This document shows positions 1-7,531 of a DNA stretch of 64,000 bases, in pieces. The notes under the pieces were generated by a model. It saw only the letters and a list, made by a program, of their open reading frames with translations. It was not told where the DNA came from and made no database searches. The DNA comes from Clostridia bacterium (lineage in GTDB: Bacteria; Bacillota; Clostridia; Christensenellales; Pumilibacteraceae): positions 1 through 64,000 of the forward strand of contig JAGAPD010000019.1 of NCBI GenBank assembly GCA_017623435.1, read 5' to 3'. The stretch's first letter is position 1. Each line of letters opens with the position of its first letter. The position numbers and the translations under genes were made by a program.

Positions 1-82
1 TAAACATAGATGTACCGCGTGGTCAAAGGCGTTGGCGTAGGTCTTAAAGTTGTATACCTTATTCCGTGCCTACGAAACACCC
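1..82. repeat. Intergenic repeat, copy 1 (about 82 bp)
   Basis: The first ~82 bases recur almost unchanged at 373-454 (differences near position 59 and around 74-75) and in diverged form at 265-337 and about 14061-14135. The shared core includes ACCGCGTGGTCAAA, GCGTTGGCGTAGGT and TATTCCGTGCCTAC. No reading frame or RNA structure is recognised. It is a dispersed repeat family of this genome; the copy may begin outside the window. Confidence 0.8.
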
Positions 83-89
83 TTTGGGT

Positions 90-213
90 GTCATTGCGAG
101 CGTCAGCGTGGCAATCTCGTAACATACGCTTGGTCTTTTGAGATTGCCGCGTCGCCGCGCGAGATTCTTCGCTTTGCTCGAGAATGACAGCGCGCGTTGC
201 TCCTCGCAATGAC
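90..213. mobile_element. MITE-like element with 11-bp terminal inverted repeats
   Basis: GTCATTGCGAG at 90-100 is the exact inverted complement of CTCGCAATGAC at 203-213. Inside lies a hairpin with arms GCAATCTC and GAGATTGC (about 110-146) and a module TTCTTCGCTTTGCTCGAGAA followed by TGACAG. The latter module recurs at about 59969-59991. There is no transposase, so this would be a non-autonomous element or a structured intergenic repeat. Confidence 0.6.
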
Positions 214-239
214 AAGTGGGTGTATAAGCCCATACGGTT

Positions 240-372
240 TTGTAGGGGCGGATAGTATCCGCCCGTATACCGCGTGGTCAAAAGCGTTGGCGTAGGTCAA
301 CGAGCCGTACACACTATTCCGTGCCTACTAATCCACCTTCGGTTGCGGCGGGAGCAAGCCCCCGCCCTACAA
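240..372. repeat. Diverged copy of the intergenic repeat, flanked by GGGCGG hairpins
   Basis: 265-337 is a third, diverged copy of the repeat at 1-82. It is flanked on the left by GGGCGGATAGTATCCGCCC (245-263, a perfect hairpin) and on the right by GGCGGG/CCGCCC arms at about 347-368. A similar GGGCGG..CCGCC hairpin returns at 549-571. I see no gene here. Confidence 0.6.
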
Positions 373-454
373 TTAAACATAGATGTACCGCGTGGTCAAA
401 GGCGTTGGCGTAGGTCTTAAAGTTGTATACCCTATTCCGTGCCTACTGAACACC
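373..454. repeat. Intergenic repeat, copy 2
   Basis: Near-identical direct repeat of positions 1-82. The high identity between copies only 370 bp apart points to recent duplication or gene conversion. Confidence 0.8.
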
Positions 455-600
455 CTGTGGCTGGCTCTCCCTCCGTCACGCTGACGCGTGCCACCTCCCT
501 CGACAGATGGAGGCTACTACATTATCTGCCGTCTTCTTAACCCCGTAGGGCGGTGTCTTGCTACCGCCGTTGTTTTAATAGTGAAATACAATCGACTATG
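455..600. repeat. Further intergenic repeat modules; no gene
   Basis: This stretch holds a CTCCCTCCGTCACGCTGACG-type module (468-487) ending in an imperfect hairpin CACCTCCCTC..GATGGAGG, then a GGGCGG..CCGCC hairpin (549-571). An open frame at 488-706 runs through the repeats and a terminator and has no ribosome site, so I do not call it. Confidence 0.5.
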
Positions 601-601
601 C

Positions 602-631
602 AAAAAGGAGCGACTACTGTCACTCCTTTTT
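602..631 (-). terminator. Terminator of the five-gene operon
   Basis: The inverted repeat AAAAAGGAG/CTCCTTTTT lies just past the stop codon of the last gene (636). On the minus strand the stem is followed by a T run. A twin of this terminator is at 20452-20480. Confidence 0.8.
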
Positions 632-635
632 CTTC

Positions 636-926
636 TTAATCAACGTAAACTTCGTATACGCCTTTTTCGTGAAGTTCTTTTACAAGCCTTTTCCACGGCA
701 ATCTAGCGCCATAAGAAGTTATTCTATGCCACTCGCCATATCTTAATTGATATTTGGGGAATATTGCAAACTCACAATGTTCATATGCTGGCGTCCTAAT
801 ATCGTTAGTCATATGAACTATACCCACTAAATCTCCGTTAGAGTTATACGCCCTAAATCCAATTTTTTTGCGATATTCATATGGTTCGTTTTTTATATAA
901 AAAGTTTCTGCATAATGATGTGCCAT
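636..926 (-). CDS. Small hypothetical protein (96 aa)
   Basis: I do not recognise this protein. It is soluble, has no signal peptide or membrane segment, and is rich in aromatic residues and His/Tyr (Tyr-Glu-Tyr-Arg near residue 17). The start is well supported by AGGAGG spaced about 7 nt from ATG at 926. It is the last gene of an apparent operon whose spacers are 27-36 bp and which ends at the hairpin 602-631. Like the four genes upstream it is A/T-rich compared with the rest of the window, consistent with horizontal acquisition as a block. Its role is unknown. Confidence 0.65.
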   Translation of the reverse strand: MAHHYAETFYIKNEPYEYRKKIGFRAYNSNGDLVGIVHMTNDIRTPAYEHCEFAIFPKYQLRYGEWHRITSYGARLPWKRLVKELHEKGVYEVYVD

Positions 927-953
927 ATATTTTCCTCCTGTTTTTCCGTTATT

Positions 954-1280
954 TTATATTATAATATTTACTTGTTGCAAAGACTCTCGCATAGCTTGAA
1001 GATTTTGATTAGAATACTTATATAATGGACTAATGCTTGAACTATCTTCTATTCCGTACTCTAAGCAAATTTGCTTAATATTTTGAAGTTTCATCCTAAT
1101 AGAACCAATTTGCATACTGGGGTGAACGTTTAAAATCTTTTTAATAACTTCATCAATCGAACAATTAATATGCTTCATTATATAAGTTTCTATAAAAATA
1201 CGACAACACGTCTTATCTTCTTCATAACTCCAACGATGTTTTTTGCAAAAATTAGTTCCTTGTTCTTTACTTGTTTCCAT
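954..1280 (-). CDS. Small hypothetical protein with WSYEED-type N-terminus (108 aa)
   Basis: The 108-residue protein opens with a basic segment and a Trp-Ser-Tyr-Glu-Glu-Asp stretch followed by Cys-Cys (about residues 17-26), then a helical region with GSIRMKLQNIKQICLEYGI (residues 58-76). From memory, similar modules occur as short stand-alone proteins or joined to nuclease-like proteins in Bacillota, and the layout resembles a small helical nucleic-acid-binding domain; I could not check this. Ribosome site AAGGAAG precedes ATG at 1280. It sits between the XRE protein and the 96-residue protein in one operon. Confidence 0.65.
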   Translation of the reverse strand: METSKEQGTNFCKKHRWSYEEDKTCCRIFIETYIMKHINCSIDEVIKKILNVHPSMQIGSIRMKLQNIKQICLEYGIEDSSSISPLYKYSNQNLQAMRESLQQVNIII

Positions 1281-1313
1281 GTTTTTACTTCCTTTTAAAT
1301 ATAATATATAGGG

Positions 1314-2042
1314 TTAAGATATCTTTCTAACGTACATATCTTCGTATTCTTTTATAATTTCCAACACCGCATTGTACGATTCTTCCATATCCTCTTTTGC
1401 CTTTGGGTTTTTCTTGAACATCGATTCAATTTCACGTAGCGTCGCTTTCATTTCCAACAAGCACAAAAATATACCAAAATCCCACTCAAGTTCATATTCA
1501 ATCTCTAATTCGCCCGTTTCTTGATTCTTTACGTAAATTGGATTTAAATATTTTTCACGAACAAGATGAGTAAATTCATTTCTTCCCATAATTTCCTTAT
1601 TGAATTTTGCCCTTGATTTCTTTTCATCGTGATTTACGGTATTACTCTCCGCCCCTAGTTCTTCTTCCAAAAATCTGTACATATCTTCCATAGCACAACA
1701 ATGCAAATCATCTTCGTCACTTATGCCCTCATACATACTAAACGTATAAGCCATATTACCTTCATCGCAAGCATAGTCGCTACACATGTAAAATAGACGA
1801 TCCTCTACATCCTCATACGCTCTATCAAATTTTAGACCAAAAATCTCGTCAATAGGCGTTTCAGTTTCCTCTCGTAATTTAAGGACAATATCAAAAGGCA
1901 TATCAATAACACATTGCTCCCAATTTGATATCATCTTAGTAGAATAGCCAAGCTTTTCCGCGAGTTGTTTTTGCGTTAAATTTCTATCCTTACGGTACTT
2001 TTTTAAAAATTTAGATACATTTTCTCTAATTTGTTCTTCCAT
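1314..2042 (-). CDS. XRE-family helix-turn-helix protein with unknown C-terminal domain (242 aa)
   Basis: Residues ~5-62 form a Cro/C1-type DNA-binding domain: LKKYRKDRNLTQKQLAEKLG then a recognition helix with STKMISNWE. The remaining ~175 residues are acidic and helical with no domain I recognise. I place the start at 2042 because AAAGGAGCG sits 7 nt upstream; the ATG 21 bases earlier has no ribosome site. It lies inside the five-gene operon, so it may regulate that operon or act as a DNA-bound partner of its neighbours. The large C-terminal part suggests it senses something rather than being a minimal repressor. Confidence 0.8.
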   Translation of the reverse strand: MEEQIRENVSKFLKKYRKDRNLTQKQLAEKLGYSTKMISNWEQCVIDMPFDIVLKLREETETPIDEIFGLKFDRAYEDVEDRLFYMCSDYACDEGNMAYTFSMYEGISDEDDLHCCAMEDMYRFLEEELGAESNTVNHDEKKSRAKFNKEIMGRNEFTHLVREKYLNPIYVKNQETGELEIEYELEWDFGIFLCLLEMKATLREIESMFKKNPKAKEDMEESYNAVLEIIKEYEDMYVRKIS

Positions 2043-2073
2043 TTTCTCGCTCCTTTGCAACAAAACAACAACT

Positions 2074-4113
2074 TTATTTGTTCCTTAAAAACACTATATT
2101 TTCAATCGGCTTGTCATCCATAAATATTTTACGTTGATTTACATTATTCCATTGTTCTTTTGTTCCATCATAATTAATTTCTATTAATTTTTCACATCCC
2201 GAAAAAGCACCCGCCTCAATTTCAATTATACTATTAGGAAGAGTTATGTTTATTAAATTTTCACACAAACGGAAAGCACTTCTTTCTATATTTGCTACAC
2301 CATTGGGCAAAACTACGTTAGTCAATTTTATACAGTTACAAAAAGCATCCCAACCAATACTCACTAACGTTTTTGGCAATATAATCTCTTCTAAATTCTC
2401 ACACCAAGCAAAAACCCCGGGACCAATACGAGTTATCCCATCGGGAATTACAACTTTTTTTAATTGCTTGCATTCATAAAATGTTTCATCAACTATAACT
2501 TTGCAATCTTGATGTATTATTGCTGTTTGAATATCTTCAGAAATCACTTTAGCTAAACAATAATATGGATTTTCATCATTACCCAAATAGCAACACCCCA
2601 TATATTCATTATATTTTAAAATATCATCAAACGTTTTTCTACTTATTTCCACATTAGCCTCAGTATGAAAATTAATTTTTACTAAGTTTTTGCATCCAAC
2701 AAAAGATCCCCATATCCTATTTAAGCTTTTAGGAAAAATAATCTCTTCTAAATTATAACAATTCTTAAATGCATCATGATTTATTTCTTTTACCCCTTCT
2801 GGAATTACCACTTTAATTAAACTTTCACACTCTTCAAATGTCTGTCCTTCAATAATTTTTATGTTTTGGGAAATAGATACTTTAGCTAAACTATTACACC
2901 GCATAAAAGCACCCCACCCTATCGAAATTACACTATCAGGTATCGTTATTTCAATTAAATTATCACAGCACACAAATGCAAGACTTTCAACAAATCTACA
3001 TTTATCATTTATAACAATTGTTTTTCTTTTTCCTGAAAGCGGTCCTAAACAAACTAAATACGGGTTTTCATCATTTCCTATATATTTACACTGTCCATCA
3101 GAATTGATTCCAAACTGAAAACTGTATTCAAAAACATTTCCACCCCAAACTTTGACACTATTAGGAATTGTAACGTCATTTAACATAGAACAACCCTTAA
3201 AAGCACGGCGACCTATTTCGATTACGCTATTAGGTATTGTTATACTTTTCAATCCTTCGCATCCACTAAAAGCCGAATCACCTATCTTTACTATGCTATT
3301 AGGCATTGTAACACTAGTTAAGTTTATGCACTCAGAAAAAGTTTCGCTTTGTATCCCTGTTAAACTATTAGAGATAACTACACTACTTAATTCTTTACAC
3401 CCCAAAAAGCAACAGCTCCCCATTGTCGTCACACTATTAGGTATTATTATACTTTTTAATTCTTCGCATCTACTAAAAGCACAGTGGCCTATTTCGATTA
3501 CGCTATTAGGTATCTCAATATTTTCTATTTTTTTACAACTCAAAAAAGCAAACTTCTCTATTGTAGTTACGCTACTAGGGATTTTCACACTTCTTAATTT
3601 TTCGCAGCCACCAAACACACCGCACTCTATTGCGGTTACGCCATCAGGAATTTCAACTTCCTCTAATTTTTCACAATACGAAAAAGCCCCTTTCCCTATT
3701 GTAGTTACGCTATCAGGAATACTCACACTTACCAATTTATTACATTTAAAAAAAGCATCGTCCCCAATAACTTTACAATCCTTATGAATTATTGCTTTTT
3801 TTATCGTTATTAAAGTAGGGCGAATCAAAATCAAATAAGGATTATCTTCGTCCCCCCAATATTCACAGTTTTCATATAAATTATATGTCATTCTTTTAAT
3901 ATTTGGATTCAATGACGCAAACACCATACTCGTCGTCATCTTGCTAGGAACAACTATTCCCTCAAGATTTTCAAAATCATTAAAAGCATCACTATCTATC
4001 TTCTCTACGGTATCGAGTATTAAGACATAACGTCTATCCCTAAACTCATAAATATCTTTTCGTCTAATAACTTTATTTCCATACGGAACGATATAATAAT
4101 TTTTTTCTTCCAT
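2074..4113 (-). CDS. BspA-like leucine-rich repeat protein without signal peptide (679 aa)
   Basis: Most of the protein is made of ~23-residue LRR_5 (Treponema pallidum/BspA type) repeats with the signature IPNSVxxIGxxAFxxCxxL. Three repeat blocks are separated by spacer modules ending in GN/DDENPYL-like motifs near residues 91, 348 and 513. BspA-type proteins are usually secreted and bind other proteins or host surfaces. This one starts MEEKNYYIVPYG with no signal peptide, membrane segment or sorting motif, so it is probably cytoplasmic and works as a protein-protein recognition scaffold. Ribosome site AGGGAGAA precedes ATG at 4113. It is the second gene of the five-gene operon. Confidence 0.85.
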   Translation of the reverse strand: MEEKNYYIVPYGNKVIRRKDIYEFRDRRYVLILDTVEKIDSDAFNDFENLEGIVVPSKMTTSMVFASLNPNIKRMTYNLYENCEYWGDEDNPYLILIRPTLITIKKAIIHKDCKVIGDDAFFKCNKLVSVSIPDSVTTIGKGAFSYCEKLEEVEIPDGVTAIECGVFGGCEKLRSVKIPSSVTTIEKFAFLSCKKIENIEIPNSVIEIGHCAFSRCEELKSIIIPNSVTTMGSCCFLGCKELSSVVISNSLTGIQSETFSECINLTSVTMPNSIVKIGDSAFSGCEGLKSITIPNSVIEIGRRAFKGCSMLNDVTIPNSVKVWGGNVFEYSFQFGINSDGQCKYIGNDENPYLVCLGPLSGKRKTIVINDKCRFVESLAFVCCDNLIEITIPDSVISIGWGAFMRCNSLAKVSISQNIKIIEGQTFEECESLIKVVIPEGVKEINHDAFKNCYNLEEIIFPKSLNRIWGSFVGCKNLVKINFHTEANVEISRKTFDDILKYNEYMGCCYLGNDENPYYCLAKVISEDIQTAIIHQDCKVIVDETFYECKQLKKVVIPDGITRIGPGVFAWCENLEEIILPKTLVSIGWDAFCNCIKLTNVVLPNGVANIERSAFRLCENLINITLPNSIIEIEAGAFSGCEKLIEINYDGTKEQWNNVNQRKIFMDDKPIENIVFLRNK

Positions 4114-4149
4114 AATAATTCTCCCTATTGTTTTACCTTCAATAAAAAA

Positions 4150-5052
4150 TTATACTGGAAAAATGTCTGAAACTTTATAGTAGTAGCGTACTTTATACGG
4201 GTCACTCTTTTCCTCGTCAGGAGCAAAAACGCCCTTAAATATGTATTTACGCGTAAGTCCGCTTTCATCAATCTCAAACGTCAATCGTTTTTGCCCTGTG
4301 GAGTATCGCACCGGTTTTCCATTCCATTCGCTAACATTATAAAGATTTTCTTCGCGAATTTCATCCGGCGAAATAAATTCATTCACCCATCCGCTACGGT
4401 TTTTCCCATCAAAACACACCATCCACACGATATAACTGCTATCGTATTCCCACACGCTTTTATACCATTGTTTGTAATTTGTTCCAAAAACTTCATTTAA
4501 AAATTCTGCGTGCGTTCTCGCTTTTATAATATCCCCTGCTTTCACCTTTTTCTCCTCCTTTATTTGTTTACTATCAGATCGGAAAGTTTGGTTTATTTGT
4601 AAAACCCTATGTTGTATACAATAATCAATTGAAAATACTTGTAATCCAATCGTTGGAAAATCTACGACAATATGTTTCTCATCAAAAAAGTTAACTCGTC
4701 CAACTTTTCCCCATTTATTATGATAAACTTCCAAACCTATATTACATAAATTTTCTTTAAACTTCTTTTCTGCAACAGATAATTCCCTTAGAGGCTTTAC
4801 TGCTATTCTTTTAATTACCGTTTCTTCCTCGATAGGTTCTTTTTGTTTCGGCTTATGTTCAATAACAAAATAACTGCATGCACTACACGAAGTTTTAAAC
4901 CATCGCGATTTTTTATTGATACATTTACCCGCCTTATCGGCATACATACATTTAAGATTTTCACCGCGTTTACCTTTAATTTTAGGCGGATTTGGTTTTC
5001 CATATTTTACGCCGCTTGTTACGTGCCCACTTGCTCTATGTTTTACTCTCAT
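4150..5052 (-). CDS. Cys-rich, possibly zinc-binding hypothetical protein (300 aa)
   Basis: The N-terminal third is basic (about 60 residues, rich in Lys/Gly/Pro) and carries cysteines at roughly 35, 43, 55, 58 ending in a CSAC motif, a plausible zinc-binding knuckle for nucleic acid. The middle part (~105-160) looks beta-rich. The last ~110 residues include YIFKGVFAPDEEKSDPY and RYYYKVSD, which recall a C-terminal module I associate with nuclease-type proteins; that is memory, not a search. It is the first gene of the five-gene operon, behind a good promoter at 5083-5111 and with ribosome site GAGGAGAAA. No enzyme motif is evident. Confidence 0.65.
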   Translation of the reverse strand: MRVKHRASGHVTSGVKYGKPNPPKIKGKRGENLKCMYADKAGKCINKKSRWFKTSCSACSYFVIEHKPKQKEPIEEETVIKRIAVKPLRELSVAEKKFKENLCNIGLEVYHNKWGKVGRVNFFDEKHIVVDFPTIGLQVFSIDYCIQHRVLQINQTFRSDSKQIKEEKKVKAGDIIKARTHAEFLNEVFGTNYKQWYKSVWEYDSSYIVWMVCFDGKNRSGWVNEFISPDEIREENLYNVSEWNGKPVRYSTGQKRLTFEIDESGLTRKYIFKGVFAPDEEKSDPYKVRYYYKVSDIFPV

Positions 5053-5082
5053 CTATTTTCTCCTCATCTATTCTTTGCTATA

Positions 5083-5111
5083 AGTATACCATTAAAATTT
5101 CAACAATGCAA
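5083..5111 (-). promoter_or_regulatory. Promoter of the five-gene operon
   Basis: On the minus strand: -35 TTGCAT (5106-5111), 17-bp spacer, -10 TATACT (5083-5088), about 25 nt ahead of the ribosome site of the gene starting at 5052. It faces away from the XRE gene at 5224, so the shared 170-bp spacer can coordinate both units. Confidence 0.65.
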
Positions 5112-5166
5112 AGTAAATTAGTGCTAATATTATTTCCATTTGTATAATTATAATAATGTTATTATA

Positions 5167-5203
5167 TCCTACAAAATGTAGGAATGTCAAACAAAATGTA
5201 GGA
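5167..5203. promoter_or_regulatory. Paired operator sites upstream of XRE gene
   Basis: TCCTACA-AAA-TGTAGGA (5167-5183) is a perfect 7-3-7 palindrome. A second site at 5187-5203 keeps the right half TGTAGGA but has a degenerate left half (TCAAACA). The 13-mer ACAAAATGTAGGA starts at 5171 and 5191, a 20-bp (two helical turns) spacing expected for cooperative repressor dimers on one face of DNA. The likely ligand is the XRE protein encoded directly downstream. Confidence 0.65.
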
Positions 5204-5207
5204 TTTG

Positions 5208-5216
5208 TGGTAAAAT
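5208..5216 (+). promoter_or_regulatory. Extended -10 promoter of XRE gene, probable leaderless start
   Basis: TGG-TAAAAT is an extended -10 element whose predicted start of transcription (about 5223) coincides with the ATG at 5224. No ribosome site lies in the preceding 18 nt, which fits a leaderless mRNA. An alternative promoter is TTGTAT (5140-5145), 17 bp, TATATC (5163-5168), whose start would lie within the first operator. Confidence 0.45.
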
Positions 5217-5223
5217 ATTTTAC

Positions 5224-5436
5224 ATGAGTGGAAATATTTTTGGTAGTAGATTAAAAGAATTACGCACGGAAAAGGGATTGAGTCAGCGTCAATTAGGCGA
5301 GGCGCTTGGATTTTGCAATCAAACCATAAGTTTTTGGGAAAGTGGTCAACGCGAGCCTGATTTAAAAGCGCTTTGTAGTATTGCGACCTTTTTTGACGTT
5401 TCGATTGACTATTTATTAGGGTTAAAAACCTATTAA
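5224..5436 (+). CDS. Small XRE-family transcriptional regulator (70 aa)
   Basis: The whole protein is one Cro/C1-type helix-turn-helix domain: FGSRLKELRTEKGLSQRQLG, recognition helix with NQTISFWESG, and the closing VSIDYLLGL typical of SinR/Xre-like repressors. It lacks any sensing domain and so probably acts as a simple dimeric repressor. Two phased operators (5167-5203) lie directly upstream, suggesting autoregulation. The next gene, a DNA glycosylase, begins 12 bp downstream and is likely cotranscribed; the five-gene operon is divergent and could be under the same control. Confidence 0.85.
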   Translation: MSGNIFGSRLKELRTEKGLSQRQLGEALGFCNQTISFWESGQREPDLKALCSIATFFDVSIDYLLGLKTY

Positions 5437-5448
5437 AGGACTATTGAT

Positions 5449-5925
5449 ATGGTTGTGCATACTATACCGCCGGTGTTTGACGAGCGGAGCGAGATTCTGA
5501 TACTTGGGAGTTTTCCGTCGGTGAAGTCGCGTGAACAAGCTTTCTTTTACGGGCATCCGCAAAACAGGTTTTGGAAAGTCGTTTCGGGTGTATTTAATCA
5601 GCCTACGCCCTACACTATCGCCGAGAAAAAGGCGTTTTTGCTTAATAATAAAATCGCCGTGTGGGACGTTATCGGACAATGCGAAATACAAGGCAGTTCG
5701 GATTCGAGCATAAAGGACGTGACGGCAAACGATTTGAGCGTGATTTTGAATAACGCGCCCGTAAAACGCATTTTCGTAAACGGCAAAACGGCTGAAAAAT
5801 ACTATAAGCTTTACTTGGAAAAGGCTACCAAAATCAAAGCGATTTGCCTGCCTTCCACCTCGCCAGCTAACGCAACGCAATCGCTGGAAAAACTAATAGA
5901 ACAATGGAAAATTATCCGTATATAA
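5449..5925 (+). CDS. Hypoxanthine-DNA glycosylase (UDG superfamily)
   Basis: A 158-residue member of the uracil-DNA glycosylase superfamily, of the type annotated as DNA-deoxyinosine/hypoxanthine glycosylase. It removes deaminated adenine from DNA as the first step of base excision repair. Visible motifs: LILGSFPSVKSR (residues ~17-28, the motif-1 loop), FYGHPQNRFW (~32-41), and LPSTSPAN (~136-143, the DNA-intercalation loop), in the order of the family; length is normal. Ribosome site AAAGGA precedes ATG at 5449. It follows the small XRE gene by 12 bp, so repair may be part of the regulated unit. Confidence 0.85.
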   Translation: MVVHTIPPVFDERSEILILGSFPSVKSREQAFFYGHPQNRFWKVVSGVFNQPTPYTIAEKKAFLLNNKIAVWDVIGQCEIQGSSDSSIKDVTANDLSVILNNAPVKRIFVNGKTAEKYYKLYLEKATKIKAICLPSTSPANATQSLEKLIEQWKIIRI

Positions 5926-5928
5926 ATA

Positions 5929-5958
5929 AAAACGGGCTACTACGTGGTAGCTCGTTTT
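5929..5958. terminator. Bidirectional terminator with CTACCACGTGGTAG-type loop
   Basis: The stem is AAAACGgGCTAC/GTAGCtCGTTTT around TACGTG, between convergent genes. Close relatives occur at 40755-40788 and 43833-43862. Confidence 0.8.
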
Positions 5959-5968
5959 GTTTTTGGGG

Positions 5969-7459
5969 TTATTTGCGCGATTTTTGCTTTTTGGCGGGTT
6001 TGGGCTGGGGTGCGGGCTTATCGTCGGGGCTGAGCGTAAAGCCGATTTCGGAGAGTTTTCGGCAGTTATACTCGACGACGGCGAGGATTTCGTTAAACAC
6101 GTCGATAGCGTCCTGACGGGAGGAAAGCACGCGTGCTTGGCTCTTTTCCGAGCTATCGGAGTGGGTGTAGAAATTACGCGTAGCAAAATATTCGCGGTAA
6201 AGGGCGGCGAGCACCTCGGGGTACACGACGCTGTTTATTTTGCGGCAATACGACGCTTTAAGCACGTATTCGCCGTTTTGCTTTTCATACGCCTGACCTA
6301 TCATTTTAACGACGACGTTTTGAGCGCGCTGGACGTCAAAAATGAGGCGCTCAAGACCACGGAAAGCAGGCAATAACAACATTGAATAGTCGTAATGCGT
6401 TACCGTAGAATTTAGGATTTCAATCACGCCGATGGTAAAGTCAAGCTTTACTTGGTCTGTCAAGTACGGTAATGCGTGAGGGATAAGTTTTTTGAGCTGG
6501 CGTTCCACTTCGGACGCCTTTTTATCTTCGCTACTCTGCTCGATATGCGCGTCAACCGCCGAGCGGTAGTCCGTTTGTTCAGACAAAACAAGGCGAATTT
6601 CAGAGAACAACGCCTCTTGCTTGCCCTGAAGCTGCAAAACGAGTTTTTTGGGCATATAGCGAAGCTTAAGCTTTTGCTTATCACCCGTAATGGTGTAAGT
6701 AACGACTTCCGTGGGCTTACCCTTGTCCGCCTTTGCCTCCATTTTGAGTTTAAGGCGCTTGTCTTTGCCTAACTTTTCAACGACCTCGTCAAAGCGCTCG
6801 TTAGCGAATTTTTTGAAAGTAATACCGCCGTGATCACTTTCGTTTTCGGGCGTTATTACGCTTTCTTTTTGCTTTGGCTCAACCTTTGCTACGACGTTTT
6901 CTTTTGCAACCTCCGCCTGTTTTTGCCCTTTTTTAGGAGTGACCTTTTCGCGCTTTTTATCCACTTTTTTATCCGCTTTCTTTTCTACCTTTTTCTCCTC
7001 TTTTTTAGGAGCGTTTTCAGTCCTTTGTGACGGATTCGGCTTGGTTACTTGTTTATCCTTATTGGGCTTATTTGGGGCTTTTTCGGCTTGTTTTTGCGCC
7101 TTTTCCTCCACCTTGCCCTTTTGTTTATTCGCCTTTACGGGTTGTTTTTTGTCCTCTTTTTTAGGCTGAATTTGGGGCGCATCCGCTTTCGCGTTCGCGA
7201 TTTTGTTGTATAGCGAAAAAAGCGCAGGCGCGATATCGTCAAACGCAGTTACACTCAAAATTTTCGCCTTAACGTCGTAAACGACGATAACCTTTTTGCC
7301 GTTCTTAATAAAGCCGTAACGATCAAAATGCGAACGCTCGTCAGCAGGCGTAAAGGTTACCTTTTCGCAAAGCTTTTGCGCGGAAATAGCGTCGCAAAAC
7401 TGCTTTACGCGTTCGGGCGGACAATTCCTGTATTCATTTTTTTCGGGTATTACTCCCAT
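5969..7459 (-). CDS. RnlA-like HEPN ribonuclease/toxin-like protein with long charged linker (496 aa)
   Basis: RnlA (RNase LS) is an mRNA-cleaving toxin of E. coli with two TBP-like domains and a HEPN domain. Here residues ~1-85 match the N-terminal TBP-like domain (KVTFTPADERSHFDRYGFIK), ~212-295 the second repeat, and ~315-470 the C-terminal domain, with LIPHALPYLTDQVKLD, HYDYSMLLLPAFRGLERLI and the HEPN motif RNFYTH (R428-x4-H433). Residues ~96-211 are a Lys/Glu/Pro-rich, presumably disordered linker absent from the 357-residue E. coli protein. I choose ATG at 7459 (GGAG 8 nt upstream) because the earlier ATG lies inside a terminator hairpin. No RnlB antitoxin is adjacent, so it may be an orphan toxin or have another role. 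Confidence 0.75.
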   Translation of the reverse strand: MGVIPEKNEYRNCPPERVKQFCDAISAQKLCEKVTFTPADERSHFDRYGFIKNGKKVIVVYDVKAKILSVTAFDDIAPALFSLYNKIANAKADAPQIQPKKEDKKQPVKANKQKGKVEEKAQKQAEKAPNKPNKDKQVTKPNPSQRTENAPKKEEKKVEKKADKKVDKKREKVTPKKGQKQAEVAKENVVAKVEPKQKESVITPENESDHGGITFKKFANERFDEVVEKLGKDKRLKLKMEAKADKGKPTEVVTYTITGDKQKLKLRYMPKKLVLQLQGKQEALFSEIRLVLSEQTDYRSAVDAHIEQSSEDKKASEVERQLKKLIPHALPYLTDQVKLDFTIGVIEILNSTVTHYDYSMLLLPAFRGLERLIFDVQRAQNVVVKMIGQAYEKQNGEYVLKASYCRKINSVVYPEVLAALYREYFATRNFYTHSDSSEKSQARVLSSRQDAIDVFNEILAVVEYNCRKLSEIGFTLSPDDKPAPQPKPAKKQKSRK

Positions 7460-7482
7460 AAAATAAACTCCATAAAAAAGGA

Positions 7483-7513
7483 AAAGCGGTCCTTTAATCA
7501 AAGAACCGCTTTC
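7483..7513 (-). terminator. Terminator of the surface protein gene
   Basis: On the minus strand AAAGCGGTTC..GGACCGCTTT is followed by CCTTTTTT. It separates the surface-protein gene from the RnlA-like gene, whose start lies just beyond. Confidence 0.8.
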
Positions 7514-7531
7514 GTGAGAATTTTCGTTTAA

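Noticed and set aside
488..706. 72-codon plus-strand frame
   Set aside because: It runs through repeats, a terminator and the end of a real minus-strand gene, with no start signal.
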